A stretch of 64,000 nt of DNA from Phialophora verrucosa (GCA_002099365.1 MSED01000003.1:2542001-2606000), one strand, 5' to 3'; positions 46,972 through 60,027 are shown, counted from the first letter of the stretch. Notes: a model not told the origin generated them from the sequence alone. A program made the numbers and translations.

Positions 46972-47835
46972 GGTATTGGTACGTAGTGAGCTCAAGATGG
47001 CGTGAACACGTTCTCCCTTCTTACTGGTGTCCTGTGGGCTATATCTTCCACAACAGTAACAACCTCGATCTGCGTTGAAGACTTCTCGAGGCACTCGCGC
47101 AAAATTTTGAAAGTGCAGAGGAGTCACTGCGTAAGTGATACGAGGCTCTTTAAACAGAAATCTTTTTCCGCCGGTAGGATCCCGAGTCCAAGACTGTAAG
47201 CACAGCTCTGCCAACCTTTTATCCTGTGGCAACTCAGAGACGAAGTATTCGTAATGTATGTAGCAACCAGCAATATGTCTTGGTGGACGTTCCTTGACGA
47301 CGGCTTTCCTTGGATCTGGGGATGGCACTGTCAGCCTCTTTCTAATTCGGCAGAAAATATTCTGTTCCTGACGCAGGGCCAGCGAGATCGGAGGAGAGCA
47401 TAAATCCTCGGTTGTCCACAGCACGTGCCACCGTCAGCGTCCTGCATGGGTGGAGTGATGCGTGCGACGACATTGTACGGAGAACCAAATCGATCAGATG
47501 GGCACATACCTGCGGATGTTACAGTACTCGGTAGTGGTTAGGTGGCTTCTGGTGGCTCCTGGTGCTCCTGCTGGCGGTAGTGGCTGCTTTACTGTAGCTG
47601 CAAGGCTCGTTTGCCTCCGAATTTCTGATGCGAAGCCGAGCTCATCTCGCATTGGCATCTCGCATCCCTTGACTCTCATCGGGTGCTCTTTGTAGTTGCC
47701 TGTATAACTATCACCTGAGGGTATGGAGATGCCCTGATCCTTCAACCCTCTTCCTCTTTTGCTTCCTTTTCATCGTTATCACCCTACTCAAGGACAACTG
47801 CGTTTCATCACATTTTCGTCTCCACTACCATCACC
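46972..47835. promoter_or_regulatory. divergent promoter, aminotransferase / Erv2
   Basis: 864 bp between start codons. The frame upstream of the aminotransferase ATG stays open to about 47,424 but the translation is not conserved-looking. No gene is called. Confidence 0.35.
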
Positions 47836-48495
47836 ATGCCTCGTGGTCCCCCTCCGTTTATGATTGTCTTAGCCGCCATTGCCTTGTTCCTGTGGTATGT
47901 TGTATGGACACGCGACCATGAGCGACCTATAGACGGTCTGTCCTACGCCGACCGTTTCCGAGACAAGTTCCCCCTACCAGTCACCGCGGACGTCCCGACC
48001 GTGACCGCGACCCCGGATACCCTAAATGGCGAGCACGTTATGGGGAAACTTGGAAACGAAACTCTCAAAGCAGAACTCGGCCGAGCCGCCTGGAAAGTCC
48101 TACACACTACTATGGCACGGTTTCCGGACAAGCCGACCCAGGACGAGAGCGACGCCCTGAAAAGCTACGTCTACCTCTTCGCCCGCTTGTACCCCTGCGG
48201 TGAATGCGCCGAACATTTCCAGCAAATTCTCAAAAAATACCCTCCCCAGACCAGTTCGCGGTCGAGTGCAGCGGCGTGGGCATGTTTTGTCCACAATGTC
48301 GTGAACGAGAGCAAGGGGAAACCTGTCTTCGATTGTGCGAATATTGGCGACTTCTACGACTGCGGTTGCGCCGACGACGAGAAAGAAGAGATGAGCAAAG
48401 CGGGAAAGATCAGCGACATCATTGCCACACAGGGAGACAACGCGAGACATGGTTCCGTGGAAATCGAGGTGGAGGGAGAGACAAGAGGCGGCTGA
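47836..48495 (+). CDS. ERV2: FAD-linked sulfhydryl oxidase, ER type
   Basis: A single-exon gene of 219 aa. Residues 8-24 form a type II signal anchor (MIVLAAIALFLWYVVW), placing the catalytic part in the ER lumen. The Erv/ALR domain begins near ELGRAAWKVLHTTMARFPD. The active-site CGEC is at residues 121-124 in YPCGECAEHF, and HNVVNESKGKP with a further Cys pair (FDCANIGDFYDCGC) follow. The enzyme passes electrons from dithiols to oxygen through FAD, making disulfides independently of Ero1. The gene is divergent from the aminotransferase. Confidence 0.95.
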   Translation: MPRGPPPFMIVLAAIALFLWYVVWTRDHERPIDGLSYADRFRDKFPLPVTADVPTVTATPDTLNGEHVMGKLGNETLKAELGRAAWKVLHTTMARFPDKPTQDESDALKSYVYLFARLYPCGECAEHFQQILKKYPPQTSSRSSAAAWACFVHNVVNESKGKPVFDCANIGDFYDCGCADDEKEEMSKAGKISDIIATQGDNARHGSVEIEVEGETRGG

Positions 48496-48591
48496 AAAGA
48501 TCACGGTCGGTGTTGTACTTTTGGTCAAGCTATTGCCACGTCTCCGGCATATGAAGGTTTGTTCCTTCAACCGACTATTCAGACACAACCG

Positions 48592-49125
48592 CTAGTGTGG
48601 CGATTCACATCGAGCTGGGATGACCCCATTGACACGATAACTTCGTCCTTCGATCCTCGTCGCCTCATGTGGCCCCTCCTGGGTTTGGCGTGCACAACAC
48701 GGGGCGGGTCTCCTCAAAGTGAGCCGACGAAGAAGCTTTCGGCAGATGTTGGGTTCACTGACGTTGGTCCTCCTTGGAGTTAGCGGCTGAGCCAAGGGAT
48801 CTTCGTCTATTGATTGTGTCGGCGAAGGCGGGCTTGATGCTGTGATTTCCGAAACATCCTCTTTGAATGGATCGAGCTTCTGAAATCCGACGTCGATGAA
48901 ACAGCGGCTGGGGATGTGCCACACGTCGCTGTAGTTGGGTTCTTGCCCTCCAATATACATCGAGGGCAGCCCTCGGCTTCGGCATTTCTGACAGGGATGG
49001 CGAAGATAGATGTTATAATCACGAACCTGACATCCGCGAACGCTCGGCGAGTCGCAGATCTCATTGCGAAATCGATGTGTGGCCGGGTGCGAACATAGAA
49101 AAAGGTATCTTCGGGTCGTGCACAT
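48592..49125 (-). CDS. small cysteine-containing hypothetical protein
   Basis: A single ORF of 177 aa starting at an ATG at 49125. The first 55 residues hold several Cys/His (MCTTRRYLFLCSHPATHRF, then CDSPSVRGC and HPCQKCRSRG) in an arrangement that could bind zinc. The middle has WHIPSRCFIDVGFQKLDPF, and the rest is Ser/Pro-rich and basic. I do not recognise a family. It lies convergent to Erv2 with only about 100 bp between the stops. The spacing of Cys residues argues for a real gene, but there is no independent support. Confidence 0.45.
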   Translation of the reverse strand: MCTTRRYLFLCSHPATHRFRNEICDSPSVRGCQVRDYNIYLRHPCQKCRSRGLPSMYIGGQEPNYSDVWHIPSRCFIDVGFQKLDPFKEDVSEITASSPPSPTQSIDEDPLAQPLTPRRTNVSEPNICRKLLRRLTLRRPAPCCARQTQEGPHEATRIEGRSYRVNGVIPARCESPH

Positions 49126-50436
49126 TCTTGTGGTGGGATCGGAAGTATGAGCTGCGGTTTTTACGAGGTGATAGAGTGTTGGCCGCTAAATCTTGTCCTG
49201 CCTTTTGTATCCGGTTTGCAACAAGCACTTCTGGATTGTGGTTCAATCCATATTACCAGGATACATGACAGATTAACCACTGGGCTTGGTGTTATATTAC
49301 AGCACTGTCCCTCTTTGATCAGCTGCACCATGAAGCTGGAAATGACGGAATTCTGGGTCCTGAATTAGCAGCAAGAGTAACAATGTCTTTGTTTGTTCTT
49401 TGTTTGGAACCCGACTACACTATTCATATCACCCGTGCTCTGAGTCTGCACCTGAGGCCCAAGCCGTCAATGACCACTTCAACAAAGGAGGGCCCACCGA
49501 AGAACAAGGTCCACTTCGGACTCCAAACTTACTCCCTCCGGAGTGTAGCAGCAGCTTGCAGTGGTTGTGGAATATGGCATTACAGAACCGTGTCTTTCAC
49601 CTTGACAGGGTCAAAGACGAAATCGGAACGAACCCTGGTTGAGCACGAATTGACGACTTCGAAGACTGAAGCCGGGAAGCTCGCCGTCAAACGTGTACTT
49701 TATCAGCCACGTCTTTCACCAGAGATGCATCAAGATCCTGAGGAACCGGGCCTCCGACGATGGAGAAGGGAAGAAGAACAATTGGCGGCACGATGCTGCT
49801 TCGTTGTCGACCGTCTTTTCCGGGGAAGCCAGGGCGAGATGCCACTGGATCCCGAGGGACTTTTCCGTGGTGCAGATTTGGTCGTGTATACGTATTCTGT
49901 CTGCAGCGAAGGAGAGGAGCTTGAGGGACTGGAAGGAACAGTTCAAGTCTGCGTATGGCGAGATTAAGGGTTGTGAAGGCCCTCTTGCAGTGGGACCGGA
50001 GTCGTTGGATGTCGGCATTGATTCAAGAGTCCCACATTGTTTTGTTTACTCCCGCTACAATAATCAGATAGTCAGATTCGAAATCAGCTATGCTTGCATT
50101 GGCTGTTCAAGACGTTGCGCAGTTCAGCTTCTCGTGCCACCGGCATCATGACCACGAGATGATTGTTCCAGGGATGGCCGAAGCGTATTGTGATCGGAAT
50201 CAGCCAGCCGCGCATGAGATAGTCCGCATTGTGTACAGTATCACCAGCGGTTCACGAACCGCCAAGGAGTCATGGAGCCTCGTCAGCCTCGTCCAAAGCC
50301 TTGCAGCGTTTGGCTTGGAGAAGCAAAGCGACGCGGGGAAATTTTATAATTTGATACTCGGAGCTCTCCGCGACCGTGTCGATTCCAGCTCGATCGCGCG
50401 TCCATTGATCCCTTGTCCACCGCCTTCTCCTCCGGT
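49126..50436. other. region with two competing weak ORFs, no firm gene
   Basis: A rightward ORF (49383-49967, 194 codons) and a leftward ORF (49716-50018, 100 codons, ATG at 50018) overlap here. The leftward one has the C-ending codon preference of the real genes nearby (for example many TTC, CTC, ATC), but neither has a recognisable domain or clean exon structure. The part next to 50,437 should contain the MetRS promoter. Confidence 0.3.
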
Positions 50437-52354
50437 ATGCTCACTGTCGAGCATCGCGCTCGCAGCTTCTTTCTCCAATGTCGAGCTTCGGCACGATGCA
50501 AGCCACGCCTCCCGGCCGCAGGCTCTGTCAGCTTCCAGCGACGAGGACTCGCTGCTGCTATTGAGCCCAAAGGATCCTCAAAGGCCGCCGCCAGCAAACC
50601 TTACTACGTTACAACTCCCATCTTCTATGTCAATTCAGGTACGTAATTCCACCCTTCACTCTCGAATCACCCTTCTGACGCGGACACACAGCACCCCATG
50701 TCGGCCACCTTTACACCATGGTCCTTGCTGATGTCCTCAAAAGATGGGCAAACCTTCGCGGCGATGACAGGGCTAAGCTGCTGACGGGGACGGACGAACA
50801 TGGCATGAAAGTGCAGAAGGCCGCGCAAAAGGCTAACACCCACGTGAAACTGCTCTGCGACCATCATGCCGAGCAGTTCAGAAATTTGGCCGACGCAGCC
50901 AACATCAGCTACGACCGTTTTATGCGCACAACAGACGAAGACCACAAAGACCTGGTCCGTTATGTTTGGGAACAGTTGAACCGGAATGGATACATTTACG
51001 AGGCAAAGCATGAGGGCTGGTACTCTGTCAGCGACGAGACATTTTATCCTACCACCCAGATACACAAAGTACTCGATCCCTCCACGGGCCTGACCAAGAT
51101 TGTCTCCATCGAAACTGGCAAGGACGTCGAATGGACTTCGGAAACCAACTATCACTTCCGACTTTCTGCCTTCCAGCAATCTCTGCTCGATCACTACGAG
51201 AACAATCCGGGTTCCATCGTCCCGAAACAGCGCATGACTTTCATTCTCGATGAGATTCGTAGTGGACTCAAAGATCTGTCTGTCTCCAGGCCGTCGTCAC
51301 GACTCACCTGGGGCATCCGAGTGCCGGGCGACGACAGCCAAACCATCTATGTGTGGCTTGACGCCTTGTTCAATTACTTGACCATGACCGGGTATCCGTT
51401 TACCCACAAGAACGATGCGAATACGATTTGGCCACCGAACTGTCAAGTGATAGGGAAAGACATCATCCGATTTCACACGATATACTGGCCCGCATTTCTC
51501 ATAGCGTTAGGTCTGCCGGTGACTAAACGGTTTCTGACCCATGCTCACTGGACGATGAACAGTCAGAAAATGTCCAAGTCCTCGGGCAACGGTGTGAATC
51601 CGTTCTATGCCATGGATCGTTTTGGCGTCGACTGTATCCGGTTCTACATGGCCCACAATGGTGGCATCGTAGACGACGCCATGTACGAGAACTCATTCAT
51701 CGCCGAAACATATAATCATCTGCTGAGAGGCGGCCTGGGGAACCTCATCCACCGTGTCTTCAGGAGCAAGCACTTCAATGTCCGCGAAGCTGTCAATGCT
51801 GTGAGAGAAGACGAGCATTTGTCGCGGCTGATGTCCGAAGAAGAGTGGAAGGGCAAAGACCCATCCCTAAGGCCAATTCATGACAGCCTCCGATTACAGT
51901 ACAACAAGCTTCGCTCGGCGAGGGATATTGCAGATAACCATATGAAAGAGCCGGATCCGCGCAAGGCTGTCCAGTCGATCTGCGAGCTGATAGGACAGGT
52001 AAGGGGCCTCCTACTGGGCAAACCGAGATGCTAATCTTCCCCCAGACGAATAGCTTCTTCCAGAACACTGCTGTCTGGAGGCTCGTCAAGAGCAACAAGC
52101 CCGAGAAACAACGATTAGGGCTTTGTGCGCTCTTCATGAGTGCCGAGTCAATCCGGATCATGGCTATCCTCCTACAGCCATTCATGCCGGAGAGGATGAA
52201 GGCCGCCCTGGATCTGATGGAAGTGGACGAATCGAACAGGGCGTTCGAGCAAGCTGTAGTGGGAGCCGACATGGCCTACGGCCCGGCTGCTTTGGCGGCT
52301 GACGTGAAACCTGCGGCTGACGTTGTCTTTCCCATGCTCTTGTCCTCTCATTGA
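50437..52354 (+). CDS. MSM1: methionyl-tRNA synthetase, mitochondrial
   Basis: Exons are 50437..50638, 50692..51998, 52046..52354, giving 605 aa. The N-terminal 45 residues are basic, Ser/Ala-rich and nearly free of acids, as in a mitochondrial presequence. The class I signature HIGH appears as HVGH in APHVGHLYTM (about residues 70-73), and KMSKSSGN is at about 360-367; TGTDEHGMKVQ and the anticodon-domain residues NSFFQNTAVW follow. It charges mitochondrial tRNA-Met. There is no C-terminal tRNA-binding extension. The first intron splits the N-terminal Rossmann fold right before the HVGH motif. Confidence 0.95.
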
Positions 52355-53022
52355 AGCGAGAGGTTCAATTCGCAGGCTTCATCACAACAAGGAGAATTGC
52401 TTACGATCGGGCTCGAATCGGTTCTCGTCAAGTCGGTGCTGAATCGTATCATTCCTAACTCCTCCACGACCCCAGCAGCCCGACTATGACAAGCTCCGCC
52501 TAGGCTGTGTGCTTCTATTGGGAATCCTGTGGTGAAGTGGTTCTCATCATGAAGGCAAACTTGTCCTGCGGAGGCTCAGGAACGACAGTGTAAATTGCAC
52601 CGCGGCAAACCACCGCGAAATCACTTCAGGTTGGTGAGGAGCTCGAGCCATCTTCCCGGCCTTTGTGCCCGCTGATGCGGGCAATACCAAAATTTTTGAG
52701 ACAATAGTATGTGAAATATCATATTTATGTACAGTAACAGAAATGAAACATATGCAAACTTTGGCGAAGCATGTGAGATGGGCTGAACGGGAAACTAGAG
52801 CTGTGCCGTACAGAAAAGACTCGCCTTAGCGTTCTTCATAGTCAAACTCTTTTATATTGTAGGCATTCACAGCGCTATGGTATCCTGGATCTGATACATG
52901 TCCGTATATTGGGCAATCGGGGTATCAGTGAAGACAGCCTCTCTAATGCTTCATGTCTCCCCCTAATCCTTCTTTTCGACCGAATGGCGATATCCAACCC
53001 GCCTCCCGGCGGATGAGATCCT
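52355..53022. other. convergent intergenic region, no gene
   Basis: The 668 bp lie between the ends of MSM1 and the amino-acid transporter. Part of it (about 52,690-52,760) is AT-rich; no gene is recognised. Confidence 0.35.
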
Positions 53023-55343
53023 TCAAGAGTCACAGTAGCCGGGTTCCTTCGCGCCACTCCCTCCCGCCCACTGCTGCACAGTCAAAACTGTCGTATATGC
53101 ACAACTGGCTATACCGAAAATACACATGGCGTAGTCCAAGCCGCGCTGCCACCGTGTCCTTGACACGGCTTTCAAATGTAGCATTGGGGGGTAGATGTAC
53201 ACTGTTGAGTTGTTAGCCTCCACGCACGACAATGGGGGAGGAGGGACGCCGACTTACCCAAAGGAATGCAAGCGAAGCTGCCGACTAGAGCAACAAATTT
53301 GTCCAGGTCGCCAGCTCCGCCCCAAGCGATGAGCGCACACACAAAACAGAGGAAGAAGCGAAACACGTTCTTTTGCCATTTGATCCAAGGATTATATTTC
53401 CCAGAGCGGCTGAAAAGTTCGTTCTCCATGATGCGGATGGCCGGAAAGAGCTGCAACGGAGTGCTGAGAAGGATCGCGAGGGAATAGAGGAACTGTACCC
53501 CGTTGACCATCTTGCTGTCCTGTGGAAGATTGAGGAGTACAACAGTCTTGGTCTTTGAGCCGTAGGCCGCGTATGAAAGTGCCCCCATGGAAGTGAAGAG
53601 CAAAGTGATTATAACCATAACGGTGGCGAGGACGCCGGGGAAGTTCTGAGGTCTCTTCATCGATTCCTGAATGGGAATGATGAGACCGACACCCTCGAAT
53701 GTGAAGATGGCGGTACCGATGAACAGAGTCCAGGTTGACGGATTGAAGAGGGTAATGTCTGAGATGCCCTTCTTGTCGACGATAGTCGCAATATCGTAAT
53801 AGTACAAGTAGATAAGACCAACCAGGATGAACGCGTCCGCAACGAGAGCCGTGAAACCCAGTTTTCCTATATCTCTGATCAAACTCAGAGGCAAGAAGAT
53901 GACGAGTTGCATCATGACCATGAACTTGATGTCGATGAACGTTCTGCACTTGGACACTGCCAGCACGAATGCCTGTAGGTTTTCTGATGTGAAGACAGTA
54001 TAGGCCGCCACGAAGCCGACCTGGCTCAGAACAATTGAGAACAGAATTGCAGCCCTCATCCATTTGCCGTACAGAATGCCGCCCATGTCACCAAATGACG
54101 CTTCGACCTTGCTACGTGTGCTGATGAGCAAGATGAAGCAATAGAAGCTGAGAATAGCCACTCCAAGCAGGACGAGCGACGAAAAGAGCATGCCCCCATT
54201 CAAGAATGCCCGAGGGAGGAACAGGACGCCCGTACCGACAAAGGATTTGAGGAGCAGCAAAGCGGCGTTAAGGCTGCTGCCAGTGCCAGTAGGTGTACGT
54301 TCCTTATGCTTCCGTCTCCGCAGTCCACCCGGAGTAAGCAAAGCACTGTCTTCCATCGCTTCTCTGTCACTGCACTCATCATCGTAGGCGTCAGATGAAA
54401 AGTATTCGTCTGGCTCGAGCACCTCGTCATCTTCCTCCAGATCCTCGCCCGCAAAGTGCCCGTAGAGTGTGAGGAACTCCAAAAAATTGTTGGTGAAAAG
54501 GCGAGGCTGAGCATTACCTGCGGACGGAATCCGGGAGTCTCTGGTAGCTGCAGCAGTGCCGTTCGCCAGTCGTCCCGAAGGAGCAGGACTTTCTGCGGCC
54601 CTACGCAAGAAATGTCTGCGAAACCCGCCTGGCACCCGAATGTTCTGGATGTCCATCGTCTCACTTTCCGGGTCCGGTCGTGCGATGGTGAAGCTCTTGC
54701 TCCTCTGGGCCTTGCCTGGCTGATTGCTCTCCTGCTCTTCCGCCCACCGATATACGGCACGTGTCACATCCCCTCCCTGTAATCTCAAGCTCGAAAACTC
54801 GTCCGAGTCCAGGCCGCTTCCGTCCGTCAAGTCCAAGCGCAGCGACCTCCCGTATCTGGTTGAGCCTTGTTCCGGCTGCACTAGATGTCTCTTGACCACC
54901 TCTGGGTCCTCCGTGGGAGCGGGACTACCGGCCATTTCGCGAGCGTTGAATGACCCGTAATTGCTTCTGGGTAGTCTGTCATGGCTCCCCAATCCTGCAG
55001 CAGTATTCAATAAAGGCTGCCTCGGCGTTGAAGCAGGTGGAGGAGTCCGAACTTGCGGGGGAGTATTGTTTCTTGCATCAGCGAGCGCACTCGACAGGGC
55101 AGACAGTCCGGGTCCTGGCAATGAGCCAGACTGGTCGAGTTTCGGCAGGTGGGCATCGTCGTTGTCTGCTGCTATCTGCTGGGGTGTGGGCACCTGCTGG
55201 ACAGGAGGCGTACTGAGGCGAGCCGATGGCACAGGCGACGACAGCCGTACCATCGACGCTTGTCTAGAGTGTGAACCGCCTGCCGCCGCTGGACTTCTTG
55301 AGCCTACGTCCACAGGGCTAGACGTGGATTTGATCGACGACAT
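53023..55343 (-). CDS. vacuolar amino acid transporter (AAAP family, Avt3/Avt4-like)
   Basis: Exons are complement(53023..53201, 53258..55343), giving 754 aa. About 370 hydrophilic, Ser/Pro-rich residues precede the membrane part, as in fungal Avt3/Avt4 vacuolar exporters. The transport domain begins SLNAALLLLKSFVGTGVLFLPRAF and continues with about eleven hydrophobic helices, including FEGVGLIIPIQESMKRP and YAAYGSKTKTVVLLNLP, typical of the AAAP family. The last exon supplies VYIYPPMLHLKA and the final helix. It should move neutral amino acids out of the vacuole by proton antiport. The start at 55343 (MSSIKSTSS) was chosen over an upstream Met at 55391. The gene is divergent from the Vhc1 gene, another vacuolar transporter. 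Confidence 0.92.
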
Positions 55344-56049
55344 CGAAACCGTTGTGAGAGTTGGTCCCAGTCTAAGGGCATGAGGATACAACCTAGTAGA
55401 TGACTCTCACGGAAGCAAGATGGCGAAGATATGGCATGTGAGCGGAGCGAATGATTCAGGTACGAGTACATGGACAAGCCCGTGCAAGCGAAGAATTAAA
55501 CGATGCGGATTGGAAGGCCTTTTCCTTTTGGGGGCCCGACGTCACTCGCCCTTTGCTCTGCTTGCGGCGGCGCAGCCACAGCGCAGGCTTTAGGGGCCTT
55601 TGAGGGGCCTTGGCGCGGTCTTCAGTGTGCGGAGGAGGCCGGTGGCGAGGCCTAGACCAATAGCGTCCTTTAATTACAAGCATTCAGAAGCGCCCGGGGC
55701 TTTGCTTCGGCTCCTCCCAAGCCTTTGGATTGCCGCAAGCCACAAGGAAAACCCTTGCCGGTGGCTTCGATGTCTCCGGTGTCATTGTTGACCTCACATC
55801 TCCTCCTTTGTGTAATAGTACCTCGTCCTAGAGCACACTGTCCAACTTTTACGCATCGGACACTATAGGTTACCGCTTCTTCAGACTTTGAGAAATCATC
55901 TCAGGAATTACTGCCTTTCAGAGCTAGGGTTAGTTCAACGTCGAGTTCCAAGGTCCGAGATTCCGTCATCCATCCCGAGCCACAGACTGGAGAACCACCC
56001 CACCATGGACTGATTATGGATTCCCATTGGAAGCTGTTCTCAAACAACC
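55344..56049. promoter_or_regulatory. divergent promoter of two vacuolar transporter genes
   Basis: 706 bp between the start codons of the leftward AVT-like gene and the rightward VHC1 gene. A GC-rich patch lies around 55,540-55,650. No gene is seen. Confidence 0.4.
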
Positions 56050-59000
56050 ATGGCTGGAATGGGAGGGAAAGGCTGGCCCGACTGGGGGATGGCACGAGGT
56101 TCCGGGAGTCGACGCGGTCCCGCGTTTTTGACACGGACGGCGACTGACGAAGCTGCTCAATTACTACGAAGGTCATCCTTCCCTGCGACACCAGAGGAAC
56201 ACCGTCCACAGTCTGCCCACGATGGCTCAAGACACGATCTTTCCAGGCCCGGTACTGCCCAGTCCTCCGAGCCGGGTCTTCCCCTTGGCCGACATGAGAC
56301 GGCCTCGTCCAAGGCCTATGGGACCTTTGACGGCCCTCAAGATACCCAGAATGTCGGCCGTCAGCCCGACCCTATTGTCACAGGCCTGACCATGTCGGAA
56401 CATCCTTCGACTGTGCATCCCACCAGTGTAAACGGCAAAACTGAGACCTCCGCCTTCAATAAGAGCAGCAGCTCGTTCCGCCCGCTCGAAGGCACAGAAA
56501 AACTGGGAACGATCTCTGGAGTATTCGTGCCCACCAGCCTCAATGTCCTGAGCATCCTGATGTTCATTCGGTTCGGCTTCATCCTCGGCCAAAGTGGTGT
56601 GGTAGGTATGATGATCATGCTCGTTGTGGCGTATGCCATCAATTTGATCACCACACTGTCTCTGTCTGCAGTCGCTTCCAACGGCACAGTCAGAGGCGGT
56701 GGTGCTTACTACCTGATTTCCAGGTCTCTTGGTCCCGAGTTCGGCGGAGCAATTGGACTGGTTTCGTATCTCGGCTTCGTTTTCAACACGGGAATGAACG
56801 CGGCAGGTCTCGTTGACTGCGTGACTTACAACTTTGGTCATGAGAGCGGCAACTGGGACAACACCCTGCCGGAAGGGAAATGGTGGGGATACCTCTGGAG
56901 TACCCTGGTAGTTATACTCTGTGTTGTCATCTGTATGGCTGGGAGTTCCATCTTCGCCCGAGCAAGCAACGGCCTGCTTCTGATCTTACTTCTTGCAACC
57001 TTCAGTGTCCCACTGTCAGCAATTATTCGACAACCCTTCGAAACCACGAAACAGTTTCTACAGTTCACGGGTTTCAGATTTGACACGCTAAAGGAAAACC
57101 TGCTGCCTCATTTCACCCGGGGAGCTGCTGGGAGTCAATTGAAGGGCAAGGAAAACTACCAAGACCTCTTTGGCATCCTTTTCCCCGCCACAGGAGGTAT
57201 TCTTGCTGGAGCGAGTATGTCTGGCGATTTGAAAAATCCTAGCTCGTCCATCCCTCGGGGAACTCTGGCCGGCCTCGGCTTGACCTTTGTTGCATATACC
57301 CTCGTTATCGTGGCGATGGCAGCAAGTATAACCAGAGAGACCTTCTACAGAAATGTCAACGTCGTCCAGGACGCAAATGTATCCGGGGTTCTCATCCTGG
57401 CCGGAGAGTTATCCTCGACATTTTTCTCCGTCTTGATGGGTATCATCGGACCCGCCAAACAGTTACAGGCCATTGCGAGAGACAGAGTTGTCCCCGGCCT
57501 ATCAATATTCGGGCAGGGTACTACGAAGAATGATGAACCGATTTACGCAATTCTTTGTACCTTTGTCGTCACCCAACTCGTTCTTCTCCTGGACATCAAC
57601 CAGATTGCCTCTCTCATCACCATGGCCTACCTAATGTAAGTCGCTTATCTACCGATTGGTAGCTGCCACTAACAACGTCCTAGGACATTCTTCGCCCTGA
57701 ATGTGGCAACTTTCCTCCTGAAGATCGGATCCGCACCCAACTTTCGACCCTCATTCTCTTATTTTAACTGGTGGACTGCGGCGGCCGGTGCACTCCTCAG
57801 TGTTGGCAGCATGTTCTTTGTTGACGGTATTTCGGCATCGGGCTCTGTCTGCATCCTACTCGTCTTGATCATACTCATACACTATACCACGCCACCAAAA
57901 CCATGGGGATCGATCTCGGAAGTGCTCATCTATCACCAAGTTCGAAAATATCTGCTACGACTGAAGACCGAGCACGTTAAGTTCTGGCGACCCCAGATTT
58001 TGCTGCTTGTCAATGATCCCAGAAGGAGTTACAAGCTGATCCAGTTCTGCAACTCCCTCAAGAAAGGTGCCTTGTTCATTATTGGCCATGTCATTGTTAC
58101 TCAGAACTTTGGAGATTCAGTGCCTGAAGCCCGGCGTCAGCAAGCAGCATGGAACAAGTTCATCGACGTGTCCCGGATCAAGGCGTTCGTCAACGTGGCT
58201 ATATCACCCTCCATTGAATGGGGAGCAAGAAACATTTTCCTCTCTGCGGGCCTGGGCGGCATGCGCCCCAACATTGTTGTTCTCGGCTTTTACAACCTGC
58301 AACAATTCCGCTCGGAGCAGCCCCTGGTCGATATACCCAGCCCGCCACCCGAGAGAAAGGCAGGATCAATCCGAAGGCGACGAAGGAGCCGGAGCCAGAT
58401 TCAAGGAGAGCTACCCACTGACACCTGCCACATCGAAAAACGAACGGATATCCAGAGCTACGTCATGGTTTTGGAGGACATGATACTGAAGTTGAGGACC
58501 AACGTTGCCATTGCCATCGGCTTCGCAGACTTGGAGCTTCCGAATACCAAGGACGGCACGAAGAAATACATAGACCTCTGGCCTATCCAGATGTCGGCAG
58601 ATCTAACCTCTGAGGCGGATGGTGAGCCACGGAATGTCACAACCACCAACTTCGACACCTACACGCTGATTTTACAGCTGGGATGCATTCTCAACACCGT
58701 GCCGTCTTGGAAGCGGTCGTACAAACTTCGAGTTGGTGTCTTTGTTGAATACGAGAGCGACGTCGAGGAGGAGCGATCTCGAGTAAAGTCTCTGCTGGAC
58801 AATCTCCGTATTAAAGCAGAGGTCATGGTGTTCTGGTTTGCTTGTGGGACCATCAAATCCTACAGTTACATCGTCAATGGGGAAGATGTGGACGAAGAAA
58901 CTCAAGAGAATGTCAACAAGATCCTAGAGGACGAGCTATGGTGGCAAGAACTCCTCCGACTTCGGGACAAAACACGCTCTGGGGACGTCAGTGCTATTGA

Positions 59001-60027
59001 TGCTCTTTCATTTGCAGATGAGGTTGCCTGGCCAAGTTCATCTTTCCCAGGCAGAAGAGAGAGTGCGGTTGTGCGACTCGATGGTCTGCGCAGGATCTTA
59101 ACGCACCCAAGGAAGAGGTCATCCTATGGCAATCTGTCAAGTCTAGGAGTCAGTCTTTCTATGAGAACTTCACGCATAGACGACGATATGCTCAGCCGAC
59201 ATGCGTCTCATCCGAGCGACTCGGAACTTTCTGATACCGATGACGTGGATGAAGACACGGACGACGGCGATGACGGCGATGACGACGAGGATCAAGACAA
59301 GTCTGAGGTCAGTCAATCGACCAGGATACACCAGTCCTCCTCCAAGAAGAGTAGCAGGGCGAGCTCCAAGAAGTCGAGCCGCAAGAGCAAGAAAACGTCT
59401 AGCAGGGGAAAATCAACTTCACCCGGACCACAACTCCAATTCGATGAGGACATTTTGCATGATGAGGATGCAGAACGACGTCGAGGACGAAGTCCGGCGC
59501 TTGACGACCCTGCTGCTCCATCTCTAAGGCATAGAATGGAGGCCGCCGGTTCGTCACACGAGTCTCGAGCAGTGTCGTCAAACTTCACGTCTGAGCCAGT
59601 GCCGCCTACAAAAGTGGCCGTTGATGAAGACACTGGCCCCTCGATTATGTTTGCGGATGATCCACACCCGCGGCAACAGAAAGCAGATGATGTCCCAGCG
59701 GCAAGACCATCCATCTACCAGAGGACACGAGATGACAGTACTGCTCCTCAACCCTTAGCGCAGGGCTTCCCTACAGCTGCCTCTATTCCTCTATCATTCA
59801 ACGATCTTCCAAGTCGCGCACAACATCTGATTCTAAATGAGATCATCTCCCAGAACAGTGATGACACGGCGGTCGTCTTTACCACGTTGCCTGCGCCTTT
59901 TGATGGGACGTACCGCAGCGAAACGGACAGTCTTGGGTATATCAGCGACTTGGAAGTCCTGGCTGGTGGTCTACCACCCACATTGCTGGTGCATAGTAAT
60001 AGCATGACGGTTACGACGAACTTATGA
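56050..60027 (+). CDS. VHC1: vacuolar cation-chloride cotransporter
   Basis: Exons are 56050..57635 and 57684..60027, giving 1309 aa. It is an SLC12-family K-Cl cotransporter. The hydrophilic N-terminus (about 150 residues) leads to GTISGVFVPTSLNVLSILMFIRFGFILGQSG, the family first helix, then GGGAYYLISRSLGPEFGGAIG and about ten more helices. The C-terminal half has the SLC12 regulatory domain (VNDPRRSYKLIQFCNSLKKG, then FWRPQILLLV). It includes a very acidic run (DDVDEDTDDGDDGDDDEDQD) next to a Ser/Lys-rich run (SSKKSSRASSKKSSRKSKK) that look like a phospho-regulated loop. The yeast homologue works on the vacuolar membrane in K and Cl balance. The 48-nt intron is in the transmembrane part. 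Confidence 0.95.

Noticed and set aside
46972..47424. In-frame N-terminal extension of the branched-chain aminotransferase (about 150 codons)
   Set aside because: The ORF is open but the translation is Cys- and charge-rich and unlike a mitochondrial presequence or any aminotransferase N-terminus; the ATG at 46971 gives the normal length.
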